A DNA stretch of 64,000 bases from Clostridiales bacterium (GCA_004558525.1 SFCQ01000005.1:30987-94986); one strand, 5' to 3'. Positions 17,584 through 26,262 are shown, counted from the first letter of the stretch. The notes: generated by a model from the sequence alone, not told the origin. Numbers and translations: made by a program.

Positions 17584-18132
17584 ATGACGCTGAACGACAT
17601 TATAGTTAACGCGCTTATGCAGATGGACAGGGGGCATGACGCGCAGACGCTTGACATATGGCGAGACAAGCTGACGGGCTTTGCCAACGATGCGATAGCC
17701 GACCTTGCGATGACGATAAAGCCTGTACGGACGGAAAAGGCCGAGATAGACAACAGCTGCATAGATTGCTCAAGGCTGCAAAGGGAATGCGTTAAGGTGG
17801 TAAGGGTACGCATAAACGGCAGGGATATGCCGTTTTATGGCGACGATGCCGACGGCAGCATAATACTGCTTGACAACACGGACGAGGAGCAAGCGGAGAT
17901 AACATACCGCTTTATGCCCAAAACGCTTAGCGCCGCAACAGATGAGCCGGAGCTGCCGGTAAGGTGCCACAACCTGATAGTTACATACGTTGTTGCGAGG
18001 GAAAGGGCCGCGGGAGACGTTGGCACGCAAAGGGGAGGCAACATATATTTTCAGCTATACGAAGCCGGGAAGCTCAAGCTAAGGCCGCACATAGGCGGAG
18101 CCGACGCATACAGGCTTGTGAACAGGTGGTGA
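17584..18132 (+). CDS. Phage-like head-tail connector/adaptor candidate
   Basis: 182 residues starting at the ATG preceded by GGGGTGAGG. The N-terminal helices (LNDIIVNALMQMDRG, WRDKLTGFANDAIADLA), a CIDCSRL segment and a beta-rich middle (VVRVRINGRDMPFYGD) resemble the size and layout of gp6-like head-completion adaptors, which sit between portal and tail. The assignment rests on size, layout and position after the capsid, not on a firm motif. The two Cys residues in CIDC are unusual for that group. Confidence 0.6.
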   Translation: MTLNDIIVNALMQMDRGHDAQTLDIWRDKLTGFANDAIADLAMTIKPVRTEKAEIDNSCIDCSRLQRECVKVVRVRINGRDMPFYGDDADGSIILLDNTDEEQAEITYRFMPKTLSAATDEPELPVRCHNLIVTYVVARERAAGDVGTQRGGNIYFQLYEAGKLKLRPHIGGADAYRLVNRW

Positions 18133-18136
18133 GGCA

Positions 18137-19561
18137 ATGTCGAGGACTATATACCACATAAACGAGTTTGTGGGAATAGATCAATCCCATGACGAGAACG
18201 GCCTTAAACCCATGATGAGCCCCGACGCATGCAATATGGACACCACCGACGGCAATTTGAGCGTGGCCAGGGGGTGCGTCAGGCACATACAGGCGGCCAT
18301 ACCCGGAGATGGGGGAATACACGCGCTGAAGATATTCTCTACGCTTTCTGGGGACATGTTCATAGCCGCGGCGGGTGAGAGCATATACGCCTACAAGGAC
18401 GGGGAATGGAAAAGCGTGTACACATATTCAGACGGGCTGAGCGAGCACCATTTTGACTTTGTACAGGCGCAGATAGCGTCAAAGGACTATTTGATAATAG
18501 CAAGCGGGGAAAAGCAGCTTGTAAAGTTTGACGGAACGACGGCTGCGCCGTTCGGCAGCGAGGAGGAATTATCAAACAAGGCTGTGGGCTACCTTGCGAT
18601 GTACAGAAGCAGGCTGTTTTCGGCAGGAGACAAGGAAAACCCGAACAGGCTGTATTGGTCCCAGCTGCCAGGCGGGACAAGGAGCATAGAAAGCTGGGGC
18701 CCCGTGGAGGCCAGCCCGAACGTTGAAGGCGGCCATACCGAGGTAGGCAGCATGAAGAGCGACCCGATAGTAGGCCTTGCGGCGCTGAGCAATCAGCTTA
18801 TCATATTCAAGCAGAACAGCATATACAGGCTGCTTGGAGATAAACCGAGCAACTTTATTGTTGAAGAGGTGGAGGCAAGGAACGAAAGCACCGTTTATAC
18901 GGCCATAGTAAAGCGCGCTGGCAGCTTATTCTTCCTTACAAAGGGAGGATTGTGCATATTCAACGGCGTTAACGCGCAAACGATGGCCGACGCAAGGCGT
19001 ATACAGGGGATACTGAAAAACTCATCGACAGCAGACAGCCGTGGGGCGATATGCCGCGACAAGCTGTACTTTACCATAAGCGAAAACAACAAATGCGCCA
19101 TGATAGAATACGACCTTACAAGGGGCGCGTACATGCTGAGGAGAGGCTTTACGGCATACGATATATGCTCCAAGGGCGGCACGGTATACCTGGTCAACGA
19201 GAACCGCTGCGTATGCAGGCTGGACGAAGGTACGAGCTACGATGGCGCTCCCGTGAACGCATACTGGCAGACGCCTAAGACCGACCTTTACGACAAGGGC
19301 GGGATAAAGGCCATGCGAGCGCTTTATTTAAGGGGTCAAAGCGACGATGCCGACAGCGCGACGCTGATAGACGTGACGATAGGCGGGTGCGTAACGACAT
19401 ACCGCACGCTTTTGCCCAAAAGCGAAAACGACGTGCTCGAGGTGCCGCTGCAAAACGAGGGAAGGACGTTCTGCATGCGCATATACAATGAAGCCGGAGG
19501 CAGCTTTACGCTGAAAAGCGGCATGGAGGCCGAGTTTGACGCAAGGAGGAGGAGCGAGTAA
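18137..19561 (+). CDS. Phage-like beta-propeller structural protein
   Basis: 474 residues made of repeated beta-blade-like segments such as GDMFIAAAGESIYAYKDGEW, QLIIFKQNSIYRLLGD and GGTVYLVNENRCVCRLD. Similar proteins in podovirus-like clusters are tail-tube or stopper components built on a beta-propeller or P22 gp10-like stabilisation fold. An intact frame starts 4 bp after the previous stop. The overlapping TAATG joins it to the next small gene. The exact role is unproven. Confidence 0.65.
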   Translation: MSRTIYHINEFVGIDQSHDENGLKPMMSPDACNMDTTDGNLSVARGCVRHIQAAIPGDGGIHALKIFSTLSGDMFIAAAGESIYAYKDGEWKSVYTYSDGLSEHHFDFVQAQIASKDYLIIASGEKQLVKFDGTTAAPFGSEEELSNKAVGYLAMYRSRLFSAGDKENPNRLYWSQLPGGTRSIESWGPVEASPNVEGGHTEVGSMKSDPIVGLAALSNQLIIFKQNSIYRLLGDKPSNFIVEEVEARNESTVYTAIVKRAGSLFFLTKGGLCIFNGVNAQTMADARRIQGILKNSSTADSRGAICRDKLYFTISENNKCAMIEYDLTRGAYMLRRGFTAYDICSKGGTVYLVNENRCVCRLDEGTSYDGAPVNAYWQTPKTDLYDKGGIKAMRALYLRGQSDDADSATLIDVTIGGCVTTYRTLLPKSENDVLEVPLQNEGRTFCMRIYNEAGGSFTLKSGMEAEFDARRRSE

Positions 19562-19737
19562 TGGCGATGGACATGAGGGCGCTATACACCATAGCGCTTA
19601 CTGCGCAGAGGGAAAGCCCTACGGCTGAGGAGGACATAAAGGCGAACGAAAACTGCCTTAACCAGAATTTCACCATATTGGCGCAGAAGATAGAGGAGCT
19701 TGAAAACAGGGTAAAGGCCCTTGAAAGCGCGACATGA
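19561..19737 (+). CDS. 58-residue coiled-coil protein of the phage-like cluster
   Basis: Starts at the ATG overlapping the preceding stop (TAATG). The second half, NFTILAQKIEELENRVKALE, has heptad-like Leu/Ile spacing and should form a coiled coil. Small trimeric coiled-coil proteins of this kind occur near tail-fibre genes. It is short but tightly packed between two convincing genes in the same operon. Confidence 0.7.
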   Translation: MAMDMRALYTIALTAQRESPTAEEDIKANENCLNQNFTILAQKIEELENRVKALESAT

Positions 19738-19805
19738 GGCGAGATATGAACTAAAAACCGCAGCAAAAACAGACACAGCATAAAAACAAACAGGGAGGAA
19801 TAACA

Positions 19806-20717
19806 ATGGCAAGCTATTATGTTACCGGCTACAGCACGCCGCAGGGCGTGAGCAGCCGGGCGGACGTGAGAGAATGGCAGAACAGGCTTGGGGTCAAGGC
19901 GGACGGGATATGGGGCCCCAAGACACAGGCTGCATACGAGCAATACAATGCGGCAAACTCGCTCAACACGTTCCAAAACTACTATAACACGATTATGGGC
20001 GCGCTGAGCGTGCCTTCGATAAGCGTAAACGTACCCTCAAAAGAGGCGCTTAAGGCGGATATATCAAGCTACCTCAGGCCGAGCGTTGATCTTGCGATAT
20101 CGAACAGGCGCGCAAGGGGAGAAACGAACAAGGCGGAGCTTGATGCGGACGCCGTGAGCCGCGGCATGGGCGCATCGACATATGTGACCAGCATGAAGGG
20201 CCGCGAGGACGGCAAGGTGGAAAGCGACATTTCAATGATGGAGGCGCAATACACCGCCACGCTTGCCGAGCGCATAGCGAGCGCGCTTGAAAAATACGAG
20301 GCGATGAGCATGCAGGCGCAGATGCAGAACGCTCAGTATGCCTACAACGCGCAGAGTACGGCGCTTGGGCTGGCATCGCAATGGTTCAACAGCTACATGA
20401 ACAACGCCGCAAAAAACGTGAAGCGCAGCGGCGGCACATCCTCAAAGGGCGGACTTGGCCTGGCAAGCAAAAACATGTCCACAAAGGATTATATTCGCTT
20501 TGTAGGCGGGCTTTCCGGCTCCGAAAGATCGATGCTGTACAATTCCGGCTCCACAGAATGGGCCCTTATGCGCCTTGAGCTGCAGGACGCGCTCGGCAAG
20601 GACGGCTACAACGAGGTACGCTCGGCCTTCCCGGTGGCGCCGCTTAGGACAACGGGTATAGGCGCTTCCAAATCCACAAACAGGAGGAGCGGATCATGGG
20701 CGACAATACGACGGTAA
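19806..20717 (+). CDS. Phage-like virion protein with N-terminal peptidoglycan-binding motif
   Basis: 303 residues. Residues about 18-48 (VREWQNRLGVKADGIWGPKT) match the peptidoglycan-binding domain 1 pattern also seen in SleB. The rest is helical and Ala/Gln/Ser-rich (LERIASALEKYEAMSMQAQMQ-like region), typical of internal or ejection proteins of podoviruses. The start follows AGGGAGGAA. A wall-contacting or injected virion component is the best guess. Its 3' end overlaps the next gene by 22 bp. Confidence 0.65.
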   Translation: MASYYVTGYSTPQGVSSRADVREWQNRLGVKADGIWGPKTQAAYEQYNAANSLNTFQNYYNTIMGALSVPSISVNVPSKEALKADISSYLRPSVDLAISNRRARGETNKAELDADAVSRGMGASTYVTSMKGREDGKVESDISMMEAQYTATLAERIASALEKYEAMSMQAQMQNAQYAYNAQSTALGLASQWFNSYMNNAAKNVKRSGGTSSKGGLGLASKNMSTKDYIRFVGGLSGSERSMLYNSGSTEWALMRLELQDALGKDGYNEVRSAFPVAPLRTTGIGASKSTNRRSGSWATIRR

Positions 20718-21787
20718 GCGTGAAAAAGGAGTTTGGAGTATCGCTTGATATTGCAAGGAGCATATCTAACCGAGAATTTACCGTTGTTGAAGGCGACACC
20801 GGCAATGTGCTTAAGATAACGCTGAATAACGACGGTGCGCCGGTAGATCTGACAGGATGCAGGGTGATGGCGCTGTTTTCAAAATCCGACGGCACAACGG
20901 TGTGCCAGGACAGCGGGGAAGCGGGCAGCGGAGTAAGCGTTGGCGGCACGAACAATAACGAGATAACGATTGCCCTTTTTGCTTCGTCCGTATCGCCGGG
21001 CATGGTGGAATGCGAGATACAGGTGTACTCCGGGAGCGGCCAGGAGACGCTTATAACGACGGCACAGTTCAACTTCAAATGCAGAAGGGGCATACTTAAC
21101 GCGGACACCGTGGCTGCCGTTCCGCAATACCCTATACTTGTATCCCTTATAAGGGACATGAACGAGATTGAGGCGAGCACAGAAAACCTGATAGAGAGCA
21201 ACATCAGTATACAGGCCGCGGAGGAGAAGCGCGTGCTGGCCGAAACGCAGAGGAGCAACGCCGAAAATACCAGAAACAGCAACGAGGCCGAGCGCAAGCA
21301 GGCCGAAATGGAAAGGGATGCAAGCGAAAAGGTACGCGCCAACAAGTTCAACCAAAAAGAGCGCGAGCTTGACGAGCTGATGGATACGGCAAGCGGGCTT
21401 ATAGCGGAGCTTCAGGGGGTCGGAGAGGGCTCAACGCCTATAAGGAGCATAGTCGGCATACTTAAGGGCGACGGTACGGAGATATCCGCCGCGCAGTCCG
21501 GCGTGGATTACGAGGCGCCGGCGGCTGAAGCTTCGGCATTGCCCGAATCCGGCACGGCACTGAGCGAGGACACGGTGTATACGCCAACTTCGGCCGTAGG
21601 CACATATCAGTTCGTGCCGCCTGCGTCCGGCTGGGCGCACGGCAGCTTTACAACGGCCGAAAACGCGGCGGTGACTTTTGCCGGCGGCAGCAGGTTTCTC
21701 GGCCAAGCGCCCGAAATAGCAGGGGGCAAGACGTATGAGTTTGACGTGCTTGACTGCGTATGGGCGATACAGGAGGTAAGCGGCTGA
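20696..21787 (+). CDS. BppU-like baseplate/receptor-binding protein
   Basis: 363 residues. The N-terminal 130 residues resemble the BppU (baseplate upper protein) domain: VVEGDTGNVLKITLNNDG, DLTGCRVMALFSKSDGT and a beta-rich run. A long coiled coil follows (about residues 160-240, Glu/Arg/Asn-rich), then a beta-rich C-terminal knob rich in Ala/Gly/Thr. This layout fits a trimeric tail fibre or host-binding protein. AGGAG precedes the ATG inside the previous gene, and the stop overlaps the next ATG (TGATG). Confidence 0.72.
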   Translation: MGDNTTVSVKKEFGVSLDIARSISNREFTVVEGDTGNVLKITLNNDGAPVDLTGCRVMALFSKSDGTTVCQDSGEAGSGVSVGGTNNNEITIALFASSVSPGMVECEIQVYSGSGQETLITTAQFNFKCRRGILNADTVAAVPQYPILVSLIRDMNEIEASTENLIESNISIQAAEEKRVLAETQRSNAENTRNSNEAERKQAEMERDASEKVRANKFNQKERELDELMDTASGLIAELQGVGEGSTPIRSIVGILKGDGTEISAAQSGVDYEAPAAEASALPESGTALSEDTVYTPTSAVGTYQFVPPASGWAHGSFTTAENAAVTFAGGSRFLGQAPEIAGGKTYEFDVLDCVWAIQEVSG

Positions 21788-22611
21788 TGATACCCAAAAG
21801 ATTTGCGTTAAGGCGAAGAATGTTCGCCAAAAAGGGCGGCGGCGGGGGCGTTGCCGCCCTTAGTATAAGCTATAGCGGCGAATGGACGGATCACGGCATG
21901 GTGGCGATGACAGGGGGCGAATACAGACTGCTTGAGTTTAGATCGTCAGGCACGCTGAGTATAGCGAAGCCGGTGAATTGCGAGGTATGCGTTGTTGGCG
22001 GCGGTGCGGACGGCAGCAGCGGCAGCAAAACAGAAGGCCAAGCCGGAGTCGGGGGCGCGGGAGGCTACCTTAAGAACGCAAGCCTGACTGCTTACAGCGG
22101 CGGAGGCGTTATCATCGGCGCGGCAAAGGGTGCATCCTCCATAGGAGGCATAGTGGCCAACGGCGCAGCATCAAAGAACGGAGGTACCGGCGCAGGCGGA
22201 GCGGACATACAGGCAGCCGGCAAGGGCGACGGAATAAGCAAGTATCCATTCGGAGACAGCGCATATGAACAATGGCAGGACAAGCCGCACTGCGGAGGCG
22301 GCTCCGGAGGAGTGCTTGAATATGTGCCGGAGGACGAATACTACTTTGGCGGCGAGGGCGGCACGAACGGCGGCGACGGCAAAGCGGCTGCCGAAAGCAC
22401 AAAATCGATAACGCACGCCACGCCGGGAGGCAAGTACGGCGGGGGCAGCGGAAGCAAGGGCAAGGGCTCCGCGGCGAGCTACTATGGCTCGGGCGGCGGA
22501 GGCGGCACATATTATGTACGCAGCAGCTCAAGCGAAACGGCGGCTGCCGGAGGAAGCGGGTATCAGGGCATAGTGTACCTGAGGATAGCAAAAACACAGT
22601 CAGAGGAATAA
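21787..22611 (+). CDS. Glycine-rich phage-like tail-tip/adhesin protein
   Basis: 274 residues. A basic N-terminus (PKRFALRRRMFAKKGGGGG) is followed by a beta-rich domain and long Gly-rich loops (GGAGGYLKN, HCGGGSGGVL, GGKYGGGSGSKGKG) of the type found in glycine-rich tail adhesins that form polyglycine-II-like bundles. The ATG at 21787 is chosen because GGAGG lies 10 bases upstream; an earlier in-frame ATG at 21760 lies inside the previous gene. Together with the BppU-like gene it would form a host-recognition module. Confidence 0.68.
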   Translation: MIPKRFALRRRMFAKKGGGGGVAALSISYSGEWTDHGMVAMTGGEYRLLEFRSSGTLSIAKPVNCEVCVVGGGADGSSGSKTEGQAGVGGAGGYLKNASLTAYSGGGVIIGAAKGASSIGGIVANGAASKNGGTGAGGADIQAAGKGDGISKYPFGDSAYEQWQDKPHCGGGSGGVLEYVPEDEYYFGGEGGTNGGDGKAAAESTKSITHATPGGKYGGGSGSKGKGSAASYYGSGGGGGTYYVRSSSSETAAAGGSGYQGIVYLRIAKTQSEE

Positions 22612-22635
22612 AGAAAGGAGCATCAGCGGATATAC

Positions 22636-22893
22636 ATGAGATACGCGGTGATAAAAAACGACACGGTAGAAAACGTTATAGTCGCCAAAAGCGAAAACAA
22701 GGCCGAGCTTGAAAAGCTGCTTTCGGCCGAGCTTGAGGACGCGTCTATATACGGGCTTGAGGCGGGCGACATGCGCATAGACGGAAAGTGGACAAGAAAC
22801 CATGCCGGCGAGCAGATAACGCTTGATGAAAACGCGACATACGACGAGCTTTTAAGCTATATAGAGGAACTGGAGGGGCTTATATATGGTTAA
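22636..22893 (+). CDS. Small phage-like protein (85 residues)
   Basis: Starts MRYAVIKNDTVENVIVAKSE, a pattern common to small proteins encoded after phage tail-fibre genes, with an acidic, helical C-terminus (YDELLSYIEELEGLIYG). No membrane segment. Function unknown; possibly tail-fibre associated. It overlaps the next 38-residue frame by 8 bp. Confidence 0.7.
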   Translation: MRYAVIKNDTVENVIVAKSENKAELEKLLSAELEDASIYGLEAGDMRIDGKWTRNHAGEQITLDENATYDELLSYIEELEGLIYG

Positions 22894-23002
22894 GCGCAGG
22901 GAAATACAGCAAAGGATAGCAAGGGCAAAGGCCGAGCTTATTAAAAAGCTCGGCAGGCCTTATGCCGGAGACGGGGTAAAGGAAGATGGAAAGAAGGAGT
23001 GA
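22886..23002 (+). CDS. 38-residue basic peptide of the phage-like cluster
   Basis: A small frame (MVKRREIQQRIARAKAELI at its start, ending DGKKE) whose ATG overlaps the preceding gene and whose end overlaps the endolysin start by 17 bp. Strongly basic and helical. GGAGG is present about 10 bases upstream of the ATG. Short genes of this sort (XkdX-like) often lie between tail and lysis genes, but no family is claimed. Confidence 0.5.
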   Translation: MVKRREIQQRIARAKAELIKKLGRPYAGDGVKEDGKKE

Positions 23003-23738
23003 ATTTGCGGCGTGGCTTGAGCGGCAAACCGGCAGCGCATATGTGTGGGGCGCGCAGGGACACAGGGTGGAGCGCGATGGCAGCGTCCACCTGAGGGACA
23101 GGGAGGTGAGCCCTAACTACATAAGCTGGACAAAGCTGAGGGAGACGAGCCGCAAAAACGCGGAAAGAGCGGCAGCCTATATAAGAAAAAAGCTTGATGA
23201 GGGGGCGGAAAGCATCAGCTGCTACGATTGCAGCGGCCTTATAATGGCTTATCTTAAGGAGATGAAGGGCTACCTAACATGCGACATGACGAGCAGGGCG
23301 CTGTTTTTGATAACTGAGGAGATTGCTAAAGACGAGCTTGACATCGGCGACCTTGTATTCAGGCACAACGGGGAGAGGATAGTACATGTAGGCGCATATG
23401 TAGGCAACGGCTTTGTTATAGACAGCCGCGGAAGGGACGCGGGCGTTGTTAAGCAGAGCATAAGCAGCTTCCCGTGGAACAGGTTCGGCAAGCTCAAGCT
23501 GCTGGACAGGAGCGAAGAGACTCAAGAGCATGTGCCATACTACGGCAAATGCTGCGGAAAAAGCGTTTATGTAAGAAGCGGAGCCGGTACGGCATATCCC
23601 ATACTTGCAACGGCGCACAGTGGAGACAAGCTGATCGCGCTGCCCGAGGAAAACGGCTGGCAGAGGATAGCCATATGCTGCAAAGGAAAAATGCTTACAG
23701 GATACATGAGCGCAAAATATATAGAATATGCATATTGA
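22986..23738 (+). CDS. NlpC/P60-type endolysin with C-terminal SH3 domain
   Basis: 250 residues. The catalytic domain (about 1-170) has the NlpC/P60 nucleophile in CYDCSGLIMAYL (about residues 79-90) and the His in RIVHVGAYVGNGFVIDSRG (about 137-155). A bacterial SH3-like wall-binding domain follows (about 188-250: KSVYVRSGAGTAYPILATA). NlpC/P60 enzymes cleave D-gamma-glutamyl or N-acetylmuramate-peptide bonds in peptidoglycan. No signal peptide is visible, so export should depend on the holin encoded next. The gap to the holin is 13 bp. Confidence 0.86.
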   Translation: MERRSEFAAWLERQTGSAYVWGAQGHRVERDGSVHLRDREVSPNYISWTKLRETSRKNAERAAAYIRKKLDEGAESISCYDCSGLIMAYLKEMKGYLTCDMTSRALFLITEEIAKDELDIGDLVFRHNGERIVHVGAYVGNGFVIDSRGRDAGVVKQSISSFPWNRFGKLKLLDRSEETQEHVPYYGKCCGKSVYVRSGAGTAYPILATAHSGDKLIALPEENGWQRIAICCKGKMLTGYMSAKYIEYAY

Positions 23739-23751
23739 AGGGAGAATTATT

Positions 23752-24162
23752 ATGAGCGAAAAGGCTGTTATGTGGATAAAAGGAGCGATAGCCGCCCTGG
23801 GCGGGGCCGCGGCTTATCTTTGGGGACCATGGGACGCGCTGATAAACGCGCTTATAGCGCTGGTGGCGCTTGACTACGTTACGGGCGTTATATGCGCGGC
23901 TGCCAATAAAAGGCTGAGCAGCGAGATAGGCTTTAAGGGGCTTATAAAAAAGGCGCTTATATTTGCGCTGGTAGCCGTGGCCGGAGTTGCGGACAAGGTG
24001 ATACCGGCTACGAATCAGGCGATACGCGCGGCGGTGATACTGTTTTACATAGCTAACGAGGCGATAAGCATACTTGAAAACGCTGCTGAGCTTGGCTTGC
24101 CGGTACCTGAAAAGCTTAAGGCGGTACTTATTAAAACAAAAGGCGAGGATAAGGCAGAGTAA
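23752..24162 (+). CDS. Phage holin, toxin secretion/phage lysis holin family
   Basis: 136 residues starting at the ATG preceded by AAGGGAG. Three hydrophobic segments are visible (IAALGGAAAYLWGP, LINALIALVALDYVTGV, ALIFALVAVAGVADKVI, plus a weaker fourth), and the family motif DYVTGVICAAANKRLSS is clear. Holins of this family form membrane lesions that release the endolysin. It is the last gene of the cluster; the next gene has its own promoter. Confidence 0.9.
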   Translation: MSEKAVMWIKGAIAALGGAAAYLWGPWDALINALIALVALDYVTGVICAAANKRLSSEIGFKGLIKKALIFALVAVAGVADKVIPATNQAIRAAVILFYIANEAISILENAAELGLPVPEKLKAVLIKTKGEDKAE

Positions 24163-24167
24163 AACGG

Positions 24168-24196
24168 TTGCCGAGGCGTTAAAATCAGATTATAAT
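24168..24196 (+). promoter_or_regulatory. Sigma-A-type promoter before dnaC-like gene
   Basis: TTGCCG at 24168-24173 and perfect TATAAT at 24191-24196 with a 17-bp spacer. It starts a new transcription unit after the phage-like cluster. Confidence 0.65.
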
Positions 24197-24234
24197 GGGA
24201 GCATATGAACTAAAGACGATATCAAGGAGGAAGT

Positions 24235-25158
24235 ATGCTCCCCGAGGATATTCAAAAGCAATACGACATAAGCCGCAAGCGGGCGATAGACGAGGCTGAA
24301 AAGCGCAAGGAAATGGCATACAGGGCATGGCCGAGGCTTAAGGAGATAGACGGCGAGATACGCGATATATCATTTAAGCTTGGCATAGAGCTTGTTAACG
24401 CAAAGGATAGGGACGCGGTGCGCCATAGAACAGCGGAAAAGCTTGAGCTGCTTACAAGGGAAAGAAATGAGCTGCTTAAACAGAACAAGCTTGACGGAAG
24501 CTGCCTTAAGCCGCGCTATAACTGCCCGAAATGCGGCGACACGGGCTTTTTGCCTAACGGCGGGCTTTGTCCCTGCGCAAGAATGAAGCTTGCGGGCAGG
24601 CGATACGCATCCTCAGGAATAAGTGAAAACGCTGGCTTTGACAGGTTCGACAGCTCCATATTCAAAGATGCGGAGCAGCTCAAGCGCACCCAAAAAGCCG
24701 CCAAGATATGCCGCGAATACGCGCAGAGCCTTGAATACAACGGGGCGCGCGGGCTGCTGCTTATGGGTGAAACAGGGCTTGGCAAAACGTTCTTGATAGA
24801 CTGCATAGGCAGGGAGGCCATTGAAAGAGGCTTCGGCGTAAAAAAATACACAGCCTACAACCTTATAGACGCAACGCTGAGGGCGTTGAGGGCGCGCACT
24901 GCCGGGCCGGAGATTGCGGAGGCCGACCTGCTGATGATAGACGACCTCGGCACGGAGCCTATGGTGCCCGGGATAACTATAGAAACGCTTTTTGCGCTGA
25001 TAAACGAACGGCAGTTTTCCGGCAAGGCCACGGTGATAGCGACCAACCTTACAAAAAACGACATATACGAGCAATACGGCGAAAGGATAATATCAAGGCT
25101 TTTTGCATCGCGCGAGTTTGCGGCGATAACGCTTAAGGGGAACGACCTTAGAGTATAA
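24235..25158 (+). CDS. DnaC/DnaI-like AAA+ helicase-loader ATPase
   Basis: 307 residues. The N-terminal 100 residues form a helical region followed by a zinc-binding cluster (CPKCGDTGF and CPC, about residues 99-115). The AAA+ domain has Walker A GETGLGKTF (about residue 178), Walker B LLMIDDLGTEP (about 231) and a sensor region ATNLTKNDI. This is the layout of DnaI/DnaC-type loaders of the replicative helicase. No DnaD partner is adjacent. With the holin upstream a phage origin is conceivable, but the composition and own promoter fit a host copy. Confidence 0.85.
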   Translation: MLPEDIQKQYDISRKRAIDEAEKRKEMAYRAWPRLKEIDGEIRDISFKLGIELVNAKDRDAVRHRTAEKLELLTRERNELLKQNKLDGSCLKPRYNCPKCGDTGFLPNGGLCPCARMKLAGRRYASSGISENAGFDRFDSSIFKDAEQLKRTQKAAKICREYAQSLEYNGARGLLLMGETGLGKTFLIDCIGREAIERGFGVKKYTAYNLIDATLRALRARTAGPEIAEADLLMIDDLGTEPMVPGITIETLFALINERQFSGKATVIATNLTKNDIYEQYGERIISRLFASREFAAITLKGNDLRV

Positions 25159-25183
25159 CAGGGCTTCAGAATACAAAATGCCG

Positions 25184-25382
25184 AGAGTGTCGAAAAAGTG
25201 GCTTAACGCCACTTTTTCGAGTTTTTACGGGTTTTGCCTCTCGCTCACGCTCCCGGGCGGCAAAACCCGAAAGGCATGAAAACCTGAAGGTTTTCATACG
25301 TTCTGACGTGCATGCCGTCAGAGCCGGAATTAGCTTAAGGGGCAGCCGCCCCTTAACAACCCCAAGGTTTATCGACAGGCTG
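25184..25382 (+). repeat. Dispersed intergenic repeat, full-length copy B (199 bp)
   Basis: Begins GAGTGTCGAAAAAGTGGC and ends TTTATCGACAGGCTG. Internal modules: hairpin around AAAAAGTGGC/GCCACTTTTT, a GGGTTTTGCC/GGCAAAACCC stem around CCCGGG, a small GAAAACCT/AGGTTTTC hairpin, and a TTAAGGGGC/GCCCCTTAA stem. It fills the gap between the convergent dnaC-like and rnfB genes and abuts a terminator hairpin on its right. Copy F at 43230 has exactly the same length. Confidence 0.85.
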
Positions 25383-25383
25383 C

Positions 25384-25421
25384 GCCGGCCTTCCATGTAT
25401 AGGAAGGCCGGCTGTTTTTTT
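25384..25421 (+). terminator. Intrinsic terminator of the dnaC-like gene
   Basis: Perfect 11-bp stem GCCGGCCTTCC / GGAAGGCCGGC with a 7-nt loop, followed by TGTTTTTTT. It adjoins the right end of repeat copy B. Confidence 0.85.
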
Positions 25422-25436
25422 GGTTTTGGATTTTTA

Positions 25437-26249
25437 TTACTCGGCGGCTTCTTCGCCGGTTACGGAATAGTCGATTATGCAGCCGCAGGGGCAGACCTTT
25501 GCACACGCGCCGCAGCGGGTACACTTGTCGGAATCTATGCGGGCATAACCATCTTCAACGGCTATGGCGCCATACTTACATTCCTTGACGCAGCGGCCGC
25601 AGGCGATGCAGGCCTTCATGCACGCGGCGCGGGCAACGCGGCCGGTATCCTTGTTGCGGCAAAGCACAAGCACCTTAGTCTCTGCCGGTATAAGCCTTAT
25701 GGCGCTCCTCGGGCAGGTGTTTACGCAGTTGCCGCAGGCAACGCATTTGTTGGAATCTATAAGCGCGATGCCATTGTTTATGCTTATTGCGCCGAACGCG
25801 CAGACCTTCATACAGTCGCCAAGACCTATGCAGGAATACGGACACTCCTTGGGTCCGCCCGCCATTGAAGCGGCGGCGGCGCAGCTACGGTAGCCATCGT
25901 ACTTATAACGCTCCTTGGCTATACCGTTATGACCCTGGCATATAACGCGCGCGACCATCTTTTCGCCGGCCTCTAACTCTATGCCGAGTGCCTCGCTTAT
26001 GGCGGCAAGGTCTGCGGCGGCGCAGGCATTGGGCTTAGCTTCGCCGTTTACAACGGCTTCGGCAAACGCCGCACAGCCTGCATATCCGCAGGCGCCGCAG
26101 TTTGCCCCGCCAAGCGCTTCGCTGACCTTGGCAATGCGCGGGTCAACCTCCACAGCCAGCTTTTTATCCGCGACCTCCAGCAATATGCCGAATATAAGGC
26201 CGATTACGCCCAGCACGCCCAAAGCAAGCAATACGGGGATCCACTCCAT
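25437..26249 (-). CDS. rnfB: Rnf electron-transport complex subunit B (ferredoxin-type)
   Basis: 270 residues from the ATG giving MEWIPVLLALG. An N-terminal membrane helix (about 3-25) is followed by CGACGYAGC (first Fe-S cluster) and then CIGLGDCMKVC, CVACGNCVNTC, CIACGRCVKEC and CTRCGACAKVC, i.e. several [4Fe-4S] clusters. RnfB receives electrons from ferredoxin and passes them into the membrane complex that pumps Na+ or H+ while reducing NAD+. It is the last gene of the operon, 13 bp after rnfA. Confidence 0.94.
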   Translation of the reverse strand: MEWIPVLLALGVLGVIGLIFGILLEVADKKLAVEVDPRIAKVSEALGGANCGACGYAGCAAFAEAVVNGEAKPNACAAADLAAISEALGIELEAGEKMVARVICQGHNGIAKERYKYDGYRSCAAAASMAGGPKECPYSCIGLGDCMKVCAFGAISINNGIALIDSNKCVACGNCVNTCPRSAIRLIPAETKVLVLCRNKDTGRVARAACMKACIACGRCVKECKYGAIAVEDGYARIDSDKCTRCGACAKVCPCGCIIDYSVTGEEAAE

Positions 26250-26262
26250 ACTTGTTCCCTCC

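Noticed and set aside
24235..25158. dnaC-like gene as part of the phage cluster
   Set aside because: It has its own consensus promoter after the holin, and replication loaders are usually in the early region of phages; kept as a likely host gene.
25166..25396. Minus-strand frame with NPGVVKGRLPLKL, similar to frames at 31955-32137, 43227-43439 and, on the plus strand, 47805-48083
   Set aside because: The shared peptide is the translation of the dispersed intergenic repeat, not a protein family; the frames begin or end inside terminators and repeat hairpins.
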